58,195 bases of DNA, from the NCBI GenBank assembly GCA_002296285.1, contig DBHX01000046.1, forward strand, positions 14,117 to 72,311, read 5' to 3'. The stretch is from a bacterium UBP8_UBA817 (GTDB lineage: Bacteria; Margulisbacteria; Marinamargulisbacteria; UBA817). Within the stretch, counting starts at the first letter, position 1; the number at the start of each line of letters is the position of its first letter. This document shows positions 1 through 9,368 of this stretch, in pieces. A program made the translations under genes and the position numbers. A model generated the notes under the pieces. It made no database searches. It was not told the origin of the DNA and saw only the letters and a program-made list of their open reading frames with translations.

Positions 1-534
1 CATGATACTTTTTATTTGGAAAAAGATCGGGTTATGCGCACCCACACATCATCGGTTCAAATTCGTTATATGAAGGATCATCAGCCCCCAGTTAAAATTA
101 TTGCTCCAGGGCAAGTATTTCGATGCGATGCGGACAGAACCCATTCTCCAATGTTTCATCAATTGGAAGGGCTTTATGTTAATCATGGGGTATCATTACC
201 CGAATTAAAATTTACACTCGAGACATTATTAAAAATATTTTTTGAGGATGATTTTCCAATTCGATATCGTTCCAGCTATTTTCCATTTACTGAGCCATCA
301 TTTGAAGTGGATGTTCAATTTAAATCCACTGGAGAATGGATGGAAGTATTGGGCGCTGGGATGGTGCATCGAAACGTATTTCGATCGGTTAAGTATGATC
401 CCGATCAAGTCACTGGGTTTGCCTTTGGTTTGGGCATCGATCGATTGGCCATGTTAAAGTATGGGATTCAAGACATCCGTGCATTTTACGACAATGATAT
501 TCGATTTTTACGACAAGGAGCCGGCGCATGTTAG
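1..534 (+). CDS. pheS: Phenylalanyl-tRNA synthetase alpha subunit (3' part)
   Basis: This is the C-terminal 177 residues of the catalytic alpha subunit, which charges tRNA-Phe together with the beta subunit in the cytoplasm. The frame is open from base 1, so the start lies outside the window; codon 6 is a TTG that should not be taken as a start. Class II synthetase motif 2 is seen around GQVFRCDADRTHSP, and motif 3 around GFAFGLGIDRLAML near the C-terminus. The reading THTSSVQIRYM before motif 2 is also typical of PheS. The stop overlaps the pheT start by 7 bases, as expected for a co-translated alpha2beta2 enzyme. Confidence 0.97.
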   Translation, partial: HDTFYLEKDRVMRTHTSSVQIRYMKDHQPPVKIIAPGQVFRCDADRTHSPMFHQLEGLYVNHGVSLPELKFTLETLLKIFFEDDFPIRYRSSYFPFTEPSFEVDVQFKSTGEWMEVLGAGMVHRNVFRSVKYDPDQVTGFAFGLGIDRLAMLKYGIQDIRAFYDNDIRFLRQGAGAC

Positions 535-2813
535 TATCCCTCAATTGGTTTAAAGAATTTGCTGTGTTTCCGGACGAAAAAACTTTAATTCATGATTTAA
601 ATCGGATTGGATTTGAAATTGAAGCGGTTCATCACAAAGGGCGGGACTTATCAAAGATTGTGGTGGGGCATATTAAAGAATTTAAAGCACACCCAGATGC
701 GGATCGTTTGCGGGTTGCGCAAGTGGATATTGGCAGCGACACCATTCAAATTGTCACCGCGGCAGATAACGTGAATGAGGGCGATAAAATTCCAGTGAGT
801 TTGCATGGGGCGACGTTGGCTGGTGGGCTTAAAATAAAAAAAGGAAAACTTCGTGGCGTTGAGTCCAATGGCATGATGTGTTCGGCCGTAGAATGTGGAT
901 TAACGGACACATCGCCGGGTGTTTGGGTACTTCCAACGGACACGCCCGTGGGTGTTGATTTCATTGAGGCCGCCGGTTTGCTGGATACCGTTCTCGATGT
1001 TTCCATTTTGCCCAATCGTGGGGATGCCCTAAGTTTATTGGGATTGGCCCGGGAATGCCACGCACTGTATGGTGAATCAAAATCATTTTCGCCCAAAGAA
1101 ATAGCTCCGACTCAACAAAGTAATATCACGTGTGAGATTGATTCAACTTTTTGTTCGTACTATCGAGCTCAAAAAATATCTGGTGTTCATAACAAATCAA
1201 CCCCATTGCAGTTTCAAACAAAGCTCTATTACTCAGGATTTCGACCGCTATCGTGGTTGGTGGATGTCACGAACATTGTCATGATCGAAACTGGGCAGCC
1301 CATGCATGCATTTGATGCGGCCAATATTGAATCCATTCGTGCCACGCTTGCCCAGGGGCAATCCGTTGAATTATTAAATGAAAAAACATACACATTGGAT
1401 GCAACCATTCCCATCATTGAGTGCAATGGTCGCATTGAGGCTGTGGCTGGTGTCATGGGGGCTAGAGAAAGTGAAGTTAGTGATGCGACCAATACCATTG
1501 TATTGGAAACCGCCCTATTTGATTCTGTGGTGGTTCGAAAAGCGACCAAAATGTTGGGGGTTCGTTCAGAAAGTTCCAATCGTTTTGAGAAACATGTGGA
1601 TGCCGCGGGCCTCATGCTGGCGGTTGCCCGTGTTCATGAATTATTGGCCATGCATGATGATATTCATGTGCATGAACCCGCAGTTAAAGGGGATCTGGCC
1701 CAACAAACAACCACCATTGATATTCACATGGATACCATCAATCAGTTCTTGGGAACATCGTATTCTCTAGACCAGCTAAAGCAACAGTTGATCCCTTTGG
1801 GGTTTGGTGTGGACGGCACGCAGGTGCATGTTCCAAGTTTTAGGGCCCATGATTGCCAAGAATGGCCAGACATTGCAGAAGAAATGTGTCGCTTTTCAGG
1901 AATTGAAGGTGTCCCGCCGACACCCATGGCCCATATGCTACGTGTTCAGCACCATCCGCTTTGGACGAAGCGCCAAGACTTTCAGCAGCGTGCATTGCAT
2001 CTGGGGTTAACGGAAGTGGTCCCATTTCCACTGCTTGAAAATGATGTGGATGGGCAACCGGCCATCTTAAATCCAATAACGCCAGAATTGACAGCTTTAC
2101 GATCAAATGCAATGCAATCACTCATTGACATTGCGGCGTTTAATGCCACCCGTCACTCATTGCCTTGTCGATTATTTTCAATGGGGCCAGTGTGGTCAAG
2201 CTGTGGTCACGAAGCGTGGCATTTCTCTGGATTAATTGCGGGAGATCGTCATCACGAACCCCACGCAAGTACTCATCAAACGGGCATTGATTTTTATTAT
2301 ATTAAAGGGGTGGTTGAGCAGTTATTGGGTCATGAATTTGATGTTCAACGATCTGATAATTTACGCTTGCATCCAGGGCAGTCTGCTGATATTTTAGTGG
2401 ACGGTAGCGCAATAGGGTGTTTTGGTATGTTGCATCCCAGCATTCAATCCAAGCGAAAGTTGGGCGTTTGCGGATTAATCGAGTTTAATTTGGCAGCAAC
2501 CGGGGGCAATTCAATGCATCAATATCAACTTATTTCAAAGTACCCATCCACCACACGCGATGTCACCTATATTATGGATCAAGGGGTTTCGGTAGGGGAT
2601 GCATTGGCCATTCTTCGTGCCAATAAGCCAACCGCTTGTGAATCCATCATTTTATGCGGGGTTTATCAAAAACCAGGCCATGATGAAGTGAATGTGTCGT
2701 TTCGCATGATTTACCAAGATAATGAAGGTTCCCTTGAAATGGCAAAAGTGAATGCCATTCATAAAACATTTGCCGAAGAAGTCGTGCAAAAATTACCGTG
2801 CCGATTCCCATAA
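528..2813 (+). CDS. pheT: Phenylalanyl-tRNA synthetase beta subunit
   Basis: This 761-residue protein is close to the usual bacterial PheT length of about 795. The order of regions fits the family: an N-terminal EMAP/Trbp-like tRNA-binding domain (about residues 40-150, with the HPDADRLRVAQVD stretch), then the B3/B4 editing region and B5 domain, and a C-terminal ferredoxin-fold anticodon-binding domain with SKYPSTTRDVTY. It pairs with PheS to bind and proofread tRNA-Phe. The ATG lies inside the last codons of pheS, so the two genes are translationally coupled. No IHF gene follows, as would be expected in E. coli; instead a hairpin ends the unit. Confidence 0.97.
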   Translation: MLVSLNWFKEFAVFPDEKTLIHDLNRIGFEIEAVHHKGRDLSKIVVGHIKEFKAHPDADRLRVAQVDIGSDTIQIVTAADNVNEGDKIPVSLHGATLAGGLKIKKGKLRGVESNGMMCSAVECGLTDTSPGVWVLPTDTPVGVDFIEAAGLLDTVLDVSILPNRGDALSLLGLARECHALYGESKSFSPKEIAPTQQSNITCEIDSTFCSYYRAQKISGVHNKSTPLQFQTKLYYSGFRPLSWLVDVTNIVMIETGQPMHAFDAANIESIRATLAQGQSVELLNEKTYTLDATIPIIECNGRIEAVAGVMGARESEVSDATNTIVLETALFDSVVVRKATKMLGVRSESSNRFEKHVDAAGLMLAVARVHELLAMHDDIHVHEPAVKGDLAQQTTTIDIHMDTINQFLGTSYSLDQLKQQLIPLGFGVDGTQVHVPSFRAHDCQEWPDIAEEMCRFSGIEGVPPTPMAHMLRVQHHPLWTKRQDFQQRALHLGLTEVVPFPLLENDVDGQPAILNPITPELTALRSNAMQSLIDIAAFNATRHSLPCRLFSMGPVWSSCGHEAWHFSGLIAGDRHHEPHASTHQTGIDFYYIKGVVEQLLGHEFDVQRSDNLRLHPGQSADILVDGSAIGCFGMLHPSIQSKRKLGVCGLIEFNLAATGGNSMHQYQLISKYPSTTRDVTYIMDQGVSVGDALAILRANKPTACESIILCGVYQKPGHDEVNVSFRMIYQDNEGSLEMAKVNAIHKTFAEEVVQKLPCRFP

Positions 2814-2819
2814 TCGAGG

Positions 2820-2851
2820 CAAAAAAAACGCTCATCCACGGATGAGCGTTT
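2820..2851 (-). terminator. Intrinsic terminator, shared by convergent genes
   Basis: A perfect 10-base inverted repeat (arms 2826-2835 and 2842-2851, loop CCACGG) stands between pheT and the minus-strand gene at 2878-3180. On the minus strand the hairpin is followed by a run of eight or nine T, a strong Rho-independent terminator for that gene. On the plus strand only three T follow, so it would act more weakly for pheT. Confidence 0.85.
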
Positions 2852-2877
2852 AACTAGATTAGGTCAAAATGTAGTGG

Positions 2878-3180
2878 TTATGCCGCCGAAGCGTCAGCAA
2901 CTTTACCAAGCTCTCCAGTGGTTTGAGGTTTCATTGACCCAGAAGATATACTTACCTTTTCTAACGAAGCTTCCATTTCTTTTACTTTGGTTCCGTCCAC
3001 AACTGAAGCATTGACTTTGCCAGCTCCTCCCTGCATCTCTAAACTATGTTTTGTAGTGCCTTCCATAATACGTGAAGTGTCAGCATTAGCGGATCCTAAT
3101 CTTTGAGAAACCAATGTTTCCTTACGGACTCTCGTCTGTACTGGACTTAGTGACCGTCCATCTGATTTTGCAACTGCCAT
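2878..3180 (-). CDS. Small hypothetical protein, likely disordered
   Basis: I do not recognise this 100-residue protein. It is rich in Ser, Thr, Lys, Gly and Val, has no cysteine, no membrane segment and no signal peptide, so it is probably disordered or loosely folded and cytosolic. A longer frame exists to 3213, but a clear GGAGG lies 9 bases before the ATG at 3180, which decides the start. It stands alone as a single-gene unit with its own terminator at 2820-2851. Such a well-equipped monocistronic gene is likely expressed, but its role is unknown; a regulatory or secreted-effector role is possible but unsupported. Confidence 0.6.
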   Translation of the reverse strand: MAVAKSDGRSLSPVQTRVRKETLVSQRLGSANADTSRIMEGTTKHSLEMQGGAGKVNASVVDGTKVKEMEASLEKVSISSGSMKPQTTGELGKVADASAA

Positions 3181-3293
3181 AATAAATAACCTCCGATGAA
3201 TCATTGACATCAAAACAGTAGTTACTTCATTTGATCATATGATTTATTTAAGTAAATTTTATCATGGGGGAAATTAAAACACAAAGCTCTTTC

Positions 3294-3321
3294 TTGCATC
3301 AATGGGGGGTTCATTTATAAT
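3294..3321 (+). promoter_or_regulatory. Sigma70-like promoter of mutS
   Basis: A -35 box TTGCAT (3294-3299) and a perfect -10 box TATAAT (3316-3321) are separated by 16 bases. The -10 box ends 7 bases before the ATG at 3329, so transcription would start at or next to that ATG. Confidence 0.6.
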
Positions 3322-3328
3322 GGTAGGT

Positions 3329-5734
3329 ATGTCGATGACACCAATGATGGAACAATATGACAGCATAAAAAAGAAACACAAGGATGCCATTTTATTTTTT
3401 AGATTGGGTGATTTTTATGAAATGTTTCATGATGATGCCAAGATTGCATCAAAGGTTTTATCCTTAACCTTAACGGGGCGCGGCAAAGATGACAAACGGA
3501 TTCCCATGTGTGGCATTCCCTTTCACGCCGCTGAAAATTATGTGTCTAAGTTAGTAGAGCATGGCTACAAAGTGGCCATTTGTGAACAAATGGAGGGTGA
3601 TTTTGATGGAAAAGGCCCAACACCACGTGATGTTGTTCGAGTCGTAACCCCTGGAACCACTCAGTTGGATCCGGTGCTTGAGTCCACAGCGGCCAATTAC
3701 TTGGTGGCCATTCATCAAGCCAGATCTTCGGTTGGTTATGCGGTGGTGGATGCCACAACGGGGGAATTTTTTTGTGACGTTGTTGATTCACTGGACAACG
3801 CTCAACGAGAACTGATGCGCCTGGATGCCCGTGAAGTATTGGTCTCAGATGCATGCTTTGATGCCATTAACCATCCATCCAAAAGCGCTTTTTTTCCATT
3901 TGAAACCCAGCAGGCCAAAACCTATATTTTAAATCATTTTAATGTGCAATCATTGGCGGTATTTCACATTGAAGATAATCAATCCGCATTTCCAGCCATC
4001 GTGGCCATATTGGATTACTTGGCATACACACAAAAATCAAGTCTTAAACATATTCATCAGATTCGGGCAAGAACAACCAAAGATTGTTGCGTATTTGATC
4101 AAGGGGTAATGGATCATTTGGACCTATTTAAAAAAAAGATGGGGTTATTTTCACTCATTAATCATACCAACACGAGCATGGGATCAAGACAGTTACGTGA
4201 ATGGCTTCGATACCCCTTGATCGATGAGGATAAAATACAAACGCGTCAGCAACAAGTCACGCATTTAATAAATCAGGATGTGTTTTCAAAATGGGCCAAC
4301 TTAACCGATCATTTAAACGATATTGAACGATTACTTGCAAAAATTTGTGTGCGTGTAAATAACCCCAAAGACATGGTGGCATTGTCTCAATCCTTGGGTT
4401 CTATTCACGATGTTTTGGGGTTTGTAAATCAATTGGGATCTGTTTTTTCATCCCAGTCATTGCCCTTGAGTGCCATCATTGATGGGGGCTTGCAAGAGCT
4501 AGCGCATACCTTAAATACAGCCTTGCTGGATGATGTTCCCAATCATTGCCGAGAGGGTGGGATTTTCCGGCCGGGGCACAGTCAATCGCTTGATGAGCTT
4601 TGCGAATCATTCGCCACAATTCGTCAATGGATCAAAGATCTTGAACCTCAACTGAGAGAACAGTTGCAGATCAAAAGCTTAAAGGTCGGATTTAACAAAG
4701 TATTTGGGTACTACATTGAAATTCCAAACACCCATAAAGACAAAGTGCCAGACCATTTTATTCGAAAACAAACCCTCACAACGGCTGAGCGCTACATTAC
4801 CACCACACTCAAGGAAAAAGAAACCATACTATTAAATGCCCAACAAGAGCAAGCCAATTTGGAAAAACGATTGTACGAAGAGCTCATTCAAACCGTTGAA
4901 GCATGCGTGCCACATTTGCAGGAATACGCATCGATTATTGCTCATATGGATGCCATACAATCCATGGCCAGTGTGGCCATTAAGCACAACTTCACTTGCC
5001 CAACCATTCATGGCCAGCCCCAGTCGGATTTGGTCATCCAAGGCTTATGGCATCCCATGGTGGCTGAACATCAATCCACGCCATTCATCAGAAACGATGT
5101 GGCTTTGCCAAAAGATCAACCATTCATGCTCATTACCGGACCAAATATGGCCGGTAAATCCACGGTAATGCGCAGTGTGGCCCTGTGTGTCATCATGGGT
5201 CAGATGGGTGGGTATGTCCCCGCTGAAATGGCTCATTTTCGAATTGTGGAATCCTTGTACACGCGCATTGGCGCCAGTGATAAATTGGCCGAAGGACAGT
5301 CAACATTTATGGTCGAAATGGTTGAAACGGCCACCATTTGCCAAAATGCGGATCAGCATAGTTTGATTTTGCTGGATGAAATTGGTCGAGGGACGTCCAC
5401 CTTTGATGGGGTAAGCATTGCGGCTGCGGTCAGTGAATACTTGGTCTCCAATATTCAAGCACGAACCTTATTTGCTACCCATTACCATGAGCTCACCGCA
5501 TTGTCTGAAAAATACCCGCAAATACAAAATGCATCCATGAAAATCAATGATGATGGCGAATCATTGATCTTTGCTTATAAGTTAACGTCCGGGGCGGCTG
5601 AAAAGAGTTACGGAGTTATGGTGGCAAAAATGGCGGGGCTTCCAATCGCCGTCACCCAAAAAGCTCAAGACTGGTTGGATAAATTTGAGAAAGATGCAAC
5701 AACCGGTGAGATTGTCCAATTGCAGTTATTTTAA
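3329..5734 (+). CDS. mutS: DNA mismatch repair protein MutS
   Basis: MutS recognises mispaired bases and starts methyl-directed repair with MutL. The N-terminus has the mismatch-binding stretch with the Phe-x-Glu type motif (GDFYEMF). The C-terminal ABC-type ATPase has Walker A (TGPNMAGKST), Walker B with the MutS signature (DEIGRGTSTFDG) and the FATHYHEL motif. About 801 residues is slightly below the 850 or so of E. coli. The frame is open back to 3302, with ATGs at 3302, 3320, 3329 and 3335. I chose 3329 because it places the protein start just before TPMM, as in homologues, and because the promoter -10 box ends 7 bases upstream. It overlaps the convergent permease by 4 bases. Confidence 0.96.
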   Translation: MSMTPMMEQYDSIKKKHKDAILFFRLGDFYEMFHDDAKIASKVLSLTLTGRGKDDKRIPMCGIPFHAAENYVSKLVEHGYKVAICEQMEGDFDGKGPTPRDVVRVVTPGTTQLDPVLESTAANYLVAIHQARSSVGYAVVDATTGEFFCDVVDSLDNAQRELMRLDAREVLVSDACFDAINHPSKSAFFPFETQQAKTYILNHFNVQSLAVFHIEDNQSAFPAIVAILDYLAYTQKSSLKHIHQIRARTTKDCCVFDQGVMDHLDLFKKKMGLFSLINHTNTSMGSRQLREWLRYPLIDEDKIQTRQQQVTHLINQDVFSKWANLTDHLNDIERLLAKICVRVNNPKDMVALSQSLGSIHDVLGFVNQLGSVFSSQSLPLSAIIDGGLQELAHTLNTALLDDVPNHCREGGIFRPGHSQSLDELCESFATIRQWIKDLEPQLREQLQIKSLKVGFNKVFGYYIEIPNTHKDKVPDHFIRKQTLTTAERYITTTLKEKETILLNAQQEQANLEKRLYEELIQTVEACVPHLQEYASIIAHMDAIQSMASVAIKHNFTCPTIHGQPQSDLVIQGLWHPMVAEHQSTPFIRNDVALPKDQPFMLITGPNMAGKSTVMRSVALCVIMGQMGGYVPAEMAHFRIVESLYTRIGASDKLAEGQSTFMVEMVETATICQNADQHSLILLDEIGRGTSTFDGVSIAAAVSEYLVSNIQARTLFATHYHELTALSEKYPQIQNASMKINDDGESLIFAYKLTSGAAEKSYGVMVAKMAGLPIAVTQKAQDWLDKFEKDATTGEIVQLQLF

Positions 5735-6630
5735 CGCAATAGTAATAATCCGATTGGAAGGCACCCAAACGCCAGTATAAACGAAATAAACGATACCCAG
5801 GCAACCTTATCGGGGTAACAATCATACAGGGATGCGAGATTTACATTATTTACGGCAATGGGCACCAGTGCTTGCAATAGAATTAAATGGGCATAGAAAG
5901 GTTTTATATCAAATAACGTGATGGTGATAAGTGCAATGATTGGCAATAATATGAATTTAGAGCCCAAAACAATGCTGGCGATTCTTGGGTAAAATACCCG
6001 CCATGACACAGTGGCTAAAAACATGCCAAAAATAACAAGTTGAATCACAATCCCGGCATAAGCCATGATTTCTAAAAGTAAGAATAGGTGATTGGCAATG
6101 AGAATACCGTTCCATTGAATAATAAAAGCCAATCCAGTGGCCCAAATGAGGGGCAGTTTTAATACGTTGAGTATGGATTCTTTCACAGAAAAAGTCCCTC
6201 TCGAGTAGGTATAAGCCCCAATGGTCATAACAAAAATGGCATTGACTAAATTGATCATGGCTGTGTAAGGGACAGATTCAACACCATACATGGCGAATCC
6301 AATGGGAATGCCCATGTTTCCTGTATTTCCGATCATCCCAGTAATGGTTCCAATGGCTTGGTGTTTTGCATGGGTTAAAAACCGTTGACTTAACCAAAAG
6401 CTAATTAGTGTACCAACCATTAACATGATTAAGAAGTAAGCGGGAATTAAAATAAGTTCAATATTTAGCGGTTTGGATAAGATTCCCCAAATCATAACTA
6501 TGGGCATAAAAAAATAGATGTAAATAGTAACAAAGGATTGTTGATGAAGGGTATCATAAAATAGTCTTTTTGCAATAAATCCAATAACAACAAACACGTA
6601 GATCGTGAGTAAACCAACCATTAAATCCAT
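5731..6630 (-). CDS. AEC-family permease (auxin efflux carrier type)
   Basis: This 299-residue, very hydrophobic protein has about ten membrane segments in two halves. The GMIGNTGNMGIPIG stretch in the first half matches the broken-helix region of the AEC family, and a partner asparagine-rich break (AVNNVNLAS) occurs in the second half. In bacteria these carriers move organic acids or amino-acid-like anions across the inner membrane; the substrate here cannot be told. There is no Shine-Dalgarno site; TATACT ends 7 bases before the ATG, predicting a leaderless transcript. It is a single-gene unit between mutS and rfbC. Confidence 0.85.
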   Translation of the reverse strand: MDLMVGLLTIYVFVVIGFIAKRLFYDTLHQQSFVTIYIYFFMPIVMIWGILSKPLNIELILIPAYFLIMLMVGTLISFWLSQRFLTHAKHQAIGTITGMIGNTGNMGIPIGFAMYGVESVPYTAMINLVNAIFVMTIGAYTYSRGTFSVKESILNVLKLPLIWATGLAFIIQWNGILIANHLFLLLEIMAYAGIVIQLVIFGMFLATVSWRVFYPRIASIVLGSKFILLPIIALITITLFDIKPFYAHLILLQALVPIAVNNVNLASLYDCYPDKVAWVSFISFILAFGCLPIGLLLLR

Positions 6631-6697
6631 AAATATTAGTATAGCATGGTAAATTTAGTGATTGACGAAGAAATGGTCCAATGAATACCATAAACAT

Positions 6698-7276
6698 ATG
6701 GAAGCAATATCAACTCCTCTTGCTGGCGTAAAAATTATTATTCCAATGGTTCATGGCGATGATCGTGGTTTCTTTAAAGAAGTCATTCACCCTCAAAAAT
6801 TAGCCGATGTGGGCATTAATCATCGGTTTGTCCAAATGAATCATTCCAGGTCTCAGCAATGGACATTACGGGGACTTCATTTCCAACTGCCGCCTTATGG
6901 ACAATCAAAATTGGTTCGTTGTTTACGCGGTCAAATCTATGATGTTGCAGTGGACGTTCGGCCAAAAAGCCCAACGTTTGGACAATCTTTTGGAATTGAG
7001 CTATCGGAAGAAAACCACAAGATGCTCTATGTTCCTGTGGGGTTTGCCCATGGTTTTTTAGCGTTAACCGATTGTGATATTGAGTATGCCTGCGGGGATT
7101 TGTATGCCGTGGATTTCGAACGTTCGATTGCCTGGAATGATGTTAGCCTTGGCATCAAATGGCCGTTGGATGGGAATGTGCCGTTATTATCTCCAAAAGA
7201 TGATAACGCCCCTAAATTGAGCTTTATTAAAGATCAGCTTCATTGGCCTCATGAGGCATATGCCATTAATGGCTAG
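6698..7276 (+). CDS. rfbC: dTDP-4-dehydrorhamnose 3,5-epimerase (RmlC)
   Basis: RmlC epimerises dTDP-4-keto-6-deoxyglucose at C3 and C5 on the way to dTDP-L-rhamnose, used in O-antigen and other surface glycans. The cupin-fold hallmarks are present: GDDRGFFKE near the N-terminus, TLRGLHFQ with the catalytic His, and PVGFAHGF. I start at the ATG at 6698 (about 192 residues), which aligns with the usual N-terminus; a TTG at 6662 gives 12 extra residues and has no ribosome site. None of rfbA, rfbB or rfbD is nearby, so the pathway must be completed elsewhere. The 3' end overlaps prfC by 11 bases. Confidence 0.93.
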   Translation: MEAISTPLAGVKIIIPMVHGDDRGFFKEVIHPQKLADVGINHRFVQMNHSRSQQWTLRGLHFQLPPYGQSKLVRCLRGQIYDVAVDVRPKSPTFGQSFGIELSEENHKMLYVPVGFAHGFLALTDCDIEYACGDLYAVDFERSIAWNDVSLGIKWPLDGNVPLLSPKDDNAPKLSFIKDQLHWPHEAYAING

Positions 7277-8852
7277 ATTCAGATGTGAAATGGAAGTCAA
7301 TGTCTTCCTGCTCTTTAATTTCTCTTTCGAGACTCCATCGCGTTTCTGTTAAAAAGACCCAATGCCCATCTTTATCTTTGGCGATTTGAGATTTTCTTCG
7401 CCGAATAAAATCAGACATGACCTCATCTTTTTCAGAGGTAATCCAACAGGCTTTGGTATAATTTAAGGGCTCAAATCGACATTTGGCTTGATATTCATGC
7501 TCTAAGCGGTACTGAATCACATCAAATTGAAGCACTCCCACGGTTCCAATCATCGGTTGCCCATCAATTTCCTTATAGAATAATTGTGCAACGCCTTCTT
7601 CACTTAACTGTTCCAGTCCCTTTTTTAATTGCTTGGATTTCATGGGATCCAAATTTTTAACGGTTTTAAATATTTCAGGTGAAAATGAGGGGATTCCTGT
7701 GAAGTGGAATGCATCCCCTTCAGTTAATGTGTCTCCGATTTTAAGATTGCCTGTGTCATGCAATCCGATGATATCGCCTGGGAAAGCTTCATCAATGACG
7801 GTTTTTGATTGGGCCATAAATGCGGTTGGGTTCACACTTCGGATTTGTTTTTCACTTCGTACATGAAAGTATTTTTTTTGACGTTCAAATGTCCCGGAAC
7901 AAATTCTTAAAAAAGCGATACGATCGCGGTGCTTTGGATCAATATTGGCATGAATTTTAAAAATAAACCCGGAAAACTTTGGTTGAATGGGTTCGATGGT
8001 TCCGTGGGTGGTGGCTCTATTTTTTGGGGGTGGGGCAATGTCAATAAAGCAGTCTAGCAGTTCTTTTACACCAAAATTATTCAATGCGGATCCAAAAAAC
8101 ACTGGCGTGATGGTGCCCGTCAAGTAGGCGTTTAAATCAAAGGGCGGATATACTTCAACCAGTTCCATGTCATCTTTTAACTGATTCGTGGCGTCTTCGC
8201 CAATAAGGTCAACCAATTTGGGATCATTTAAATCGGTGATTTTAACAGTGTCATGAGCATCTTGTTTTTGATGGGGTTTATACAAAACCAATTCTTTTGA
8301 ATAGATGTTATATACCCCTTTAAATGCTTTGCCGGATCCAATGGGCCAACTTAATGGGCAGACCTGAATCTTTAAGCTAGACTCTATATTGTCCAATAAT
8401 TCGATGGGACTCATGCCTTCTCGATCCATTTTGTTGATGAATGTGATGATTGGCGTATCCCTCATTCGGCAAACTTCCATGAGTTTAAACGTTTGCGTTT
8501 CAACACCCTTGGTGGAATCAATAACCATAATTACAGAATCAACGGCCGTGAGTGTACGGTAGGTATCTTCACAAAAATCTTTGTGACCAGGGGTGTCCAA
8601 AATATTAATCTTTCTATTGTTGTATTCAAATCCCATCACGGACGTTGCAACAGAAATGCCCCGTTGTTTTTCAATTTCCATAAAATCAGAGGTTGCATGG
8701 CGAGATGCTTTTTTTGCCTTAATGGCACCAGCCACCTGGATGGCACCACCGAACAGAAGGAATTTTTCAGTCAGCGTTGTTTTTCCGGCATCCGGGTGAG
8801 AGATAATTCCAAAAGTTCGTCGTTTTAATATTTCTGCATTCAAATCAGACAT
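7266..8852 (-). CDS. prfC: Peptide chain release factor 3
   Basis: RF3 is the GTPase that recycles RF1 and RF2 from the ribosome after termination. The 528-residue length matches E. coli (529). The G domain shows G1 (SHPDAGKTT), the G2 region KQRGISVATSV, G3 (DTPGHKDF) and G4 (NKMD). The rest matches the beta-barrel domains and the C-terminal region of the elongation-factor-like family. The gene has its own start, no clear Shine-Dalgarno site, and a GATAAT hexamer about 8 bases before the ATG. It converges with rfbC and overlaps it by 11 bases. Confidence 0.97.
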   Translation of the reverse strand: MSDLNAEILKRRTFGIISHPDAGKTTLTEKFLLFGGAIQVAGAIKAKKASRHATSDFMEIEKQRGISVATSVMGFEYNNRKINILDTPGHKDFCEDTYRTLTAVDSVIMVIDSTKGVETQTFKLMEVCRMRDTPIITFINKMDREGMSPIELLDNIESSLKIQVCPLSWPIGSGKAFKGVYNIYSKELVLYKPHQKQDAHDTVKITDLNDPKLVDLIGEDATNQLKDDMELVEVYPPFDLNAYLTGTITPVFFGSALNNFGVKELLDCFIDIAPPPKNRATTHGTIEPIQPKFSGFIFKIHANIDPKHRDRIAFLRICSGTFERQKKYFHVRSEKQIRSVNPTAFMAQSKTVIDEAFPGDIIGLHDTGNLKIGDTLTEGDAFHFTGIPSFSPEIFKTVKNLDPMKSKQLKKGLEQLSEEGVAQLFYKEIDGQPMIGTVGVLQFDVIQYRLEHEYQAKCRFEPLNYTKACWITSEKDEVMSDFIRRRKSQIAKDKDGHWVFLTETRWSLEREIKEQEDIDFHFTSESSH

Positions 8853-8889
8853 ATAGAAACATTATCAAAGCCCATGCCCCTAGACAAGG

Positions 8890-9276
8890 TCAAATTTGTT
8901 CAGCTTTAATGGGTGCAATGGAATGATGCCCAAACGCATAAAACCAACGGCCCTCTTTTTTTACAAAGTGACTGTCTTCGTGAAGAACAAATAGAGAGCC
9001 TTCATCCAAATAAAACGCTTTGAATTCCACGGTTCCAACCAAATCGTTAACTTCACCATTATTGGTTTTAATAATGCTCAGTTTGACCCAATCTACTGGC
9101 TCATTAATGAGCATTTGTTCGATGGATGTTTGTTGAAGATAATCGAATTGTTGCAAGCAAAAGGCGGTGTAACGACTTCGCATTAATTGCACAGCAAGTT
9201 TAGGACATGATGTTCGGTTCACATACGGTTCACAACAATTGGCATATGGACGTCCTGAATGGCAATAACACATCAT
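8890..9276 (-). CDS. YchJ-like SEC-C motif protein
   Basis: The protein of 128 residues begins with a zinc-binding SEC-C type motif (CYCHSGRPYANCCEPY), followed by the UPF0225 (YchJ) core with SRYTAF and a NTF2-like C-terminal region (VGTVEFKAFY, SHFVKKEGRWFY). The family's biochemical role is not established; SEC-C modules often bind zinc and proteins. A longer frame reaches 9333, but that part crosses the terminator of the next gene. ATG at 9276 fits: TATACT ends 6 bases upstream and a TTGGCA lies 18 bases before it. It is probably not co-transcribed with the upstream gene. Confidence 0.85.
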   Translation of the reverse strand: MMCYCHSGRPYANCCEPYVNRTSCPKLAVQLMRSRYTAFCLQQFDYLQQTSIEQMLINEPVDWVKLSIIKTNNGEVNDLVGTVEFKAFYLDEGSLFVLHEDSHFVKKEGRWFYAFGHHSIAPIKAEQI

Positions 9277-9282
9277 CTCTTC

Positions 9283-9312
9283 AGTATAAATTTTCAAGGA
9301 TAAAACTGCCAA
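9283..9312 (-). promoter_or_regulatory. Sigma70-like promoter of the ychJ-like gene
   Basis: Read on the minus strand, TTGGCA (9307-9312) and TATACT (9283-9288) are 18 bases apart. The -10 box ends 6 bases before the ATG at 9276, so the transcript would begin at the start codon. Confidence 0.5.
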
Positions 9313-9344
9313 TAAATAAAAAGCCTGGAACAAGTCCAGGCTTT
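9310..9344 (-). terminator. Intrinsic terminator of the outer-membrane protein gene
   Basis: A 10-base perfect inverted repeat (9320-9329 and 9335-9344, loop of 5) is followed on the minus strand by TTTTATTTATT. It ends transcription from the gene at 9369-9941 and insulates the ychJ-like gene. Confidence 0.85.
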
Positions 9345-9368
9345 ATTGGATTAGAAAATAAGGATGAA

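Noticed and set aside
3302..3328. Upstream ATGs for mutS
   Set aside because: They lie within or before the -10 box TATAAT at 3316-3321, so would not be transcribed from that promoter.
6662..6697. TTG start for rfbC giving 12 extra residues
   Set aside because: No ribosome site, and the extra residues do not match family N-termini; ATG 6698 fits better.
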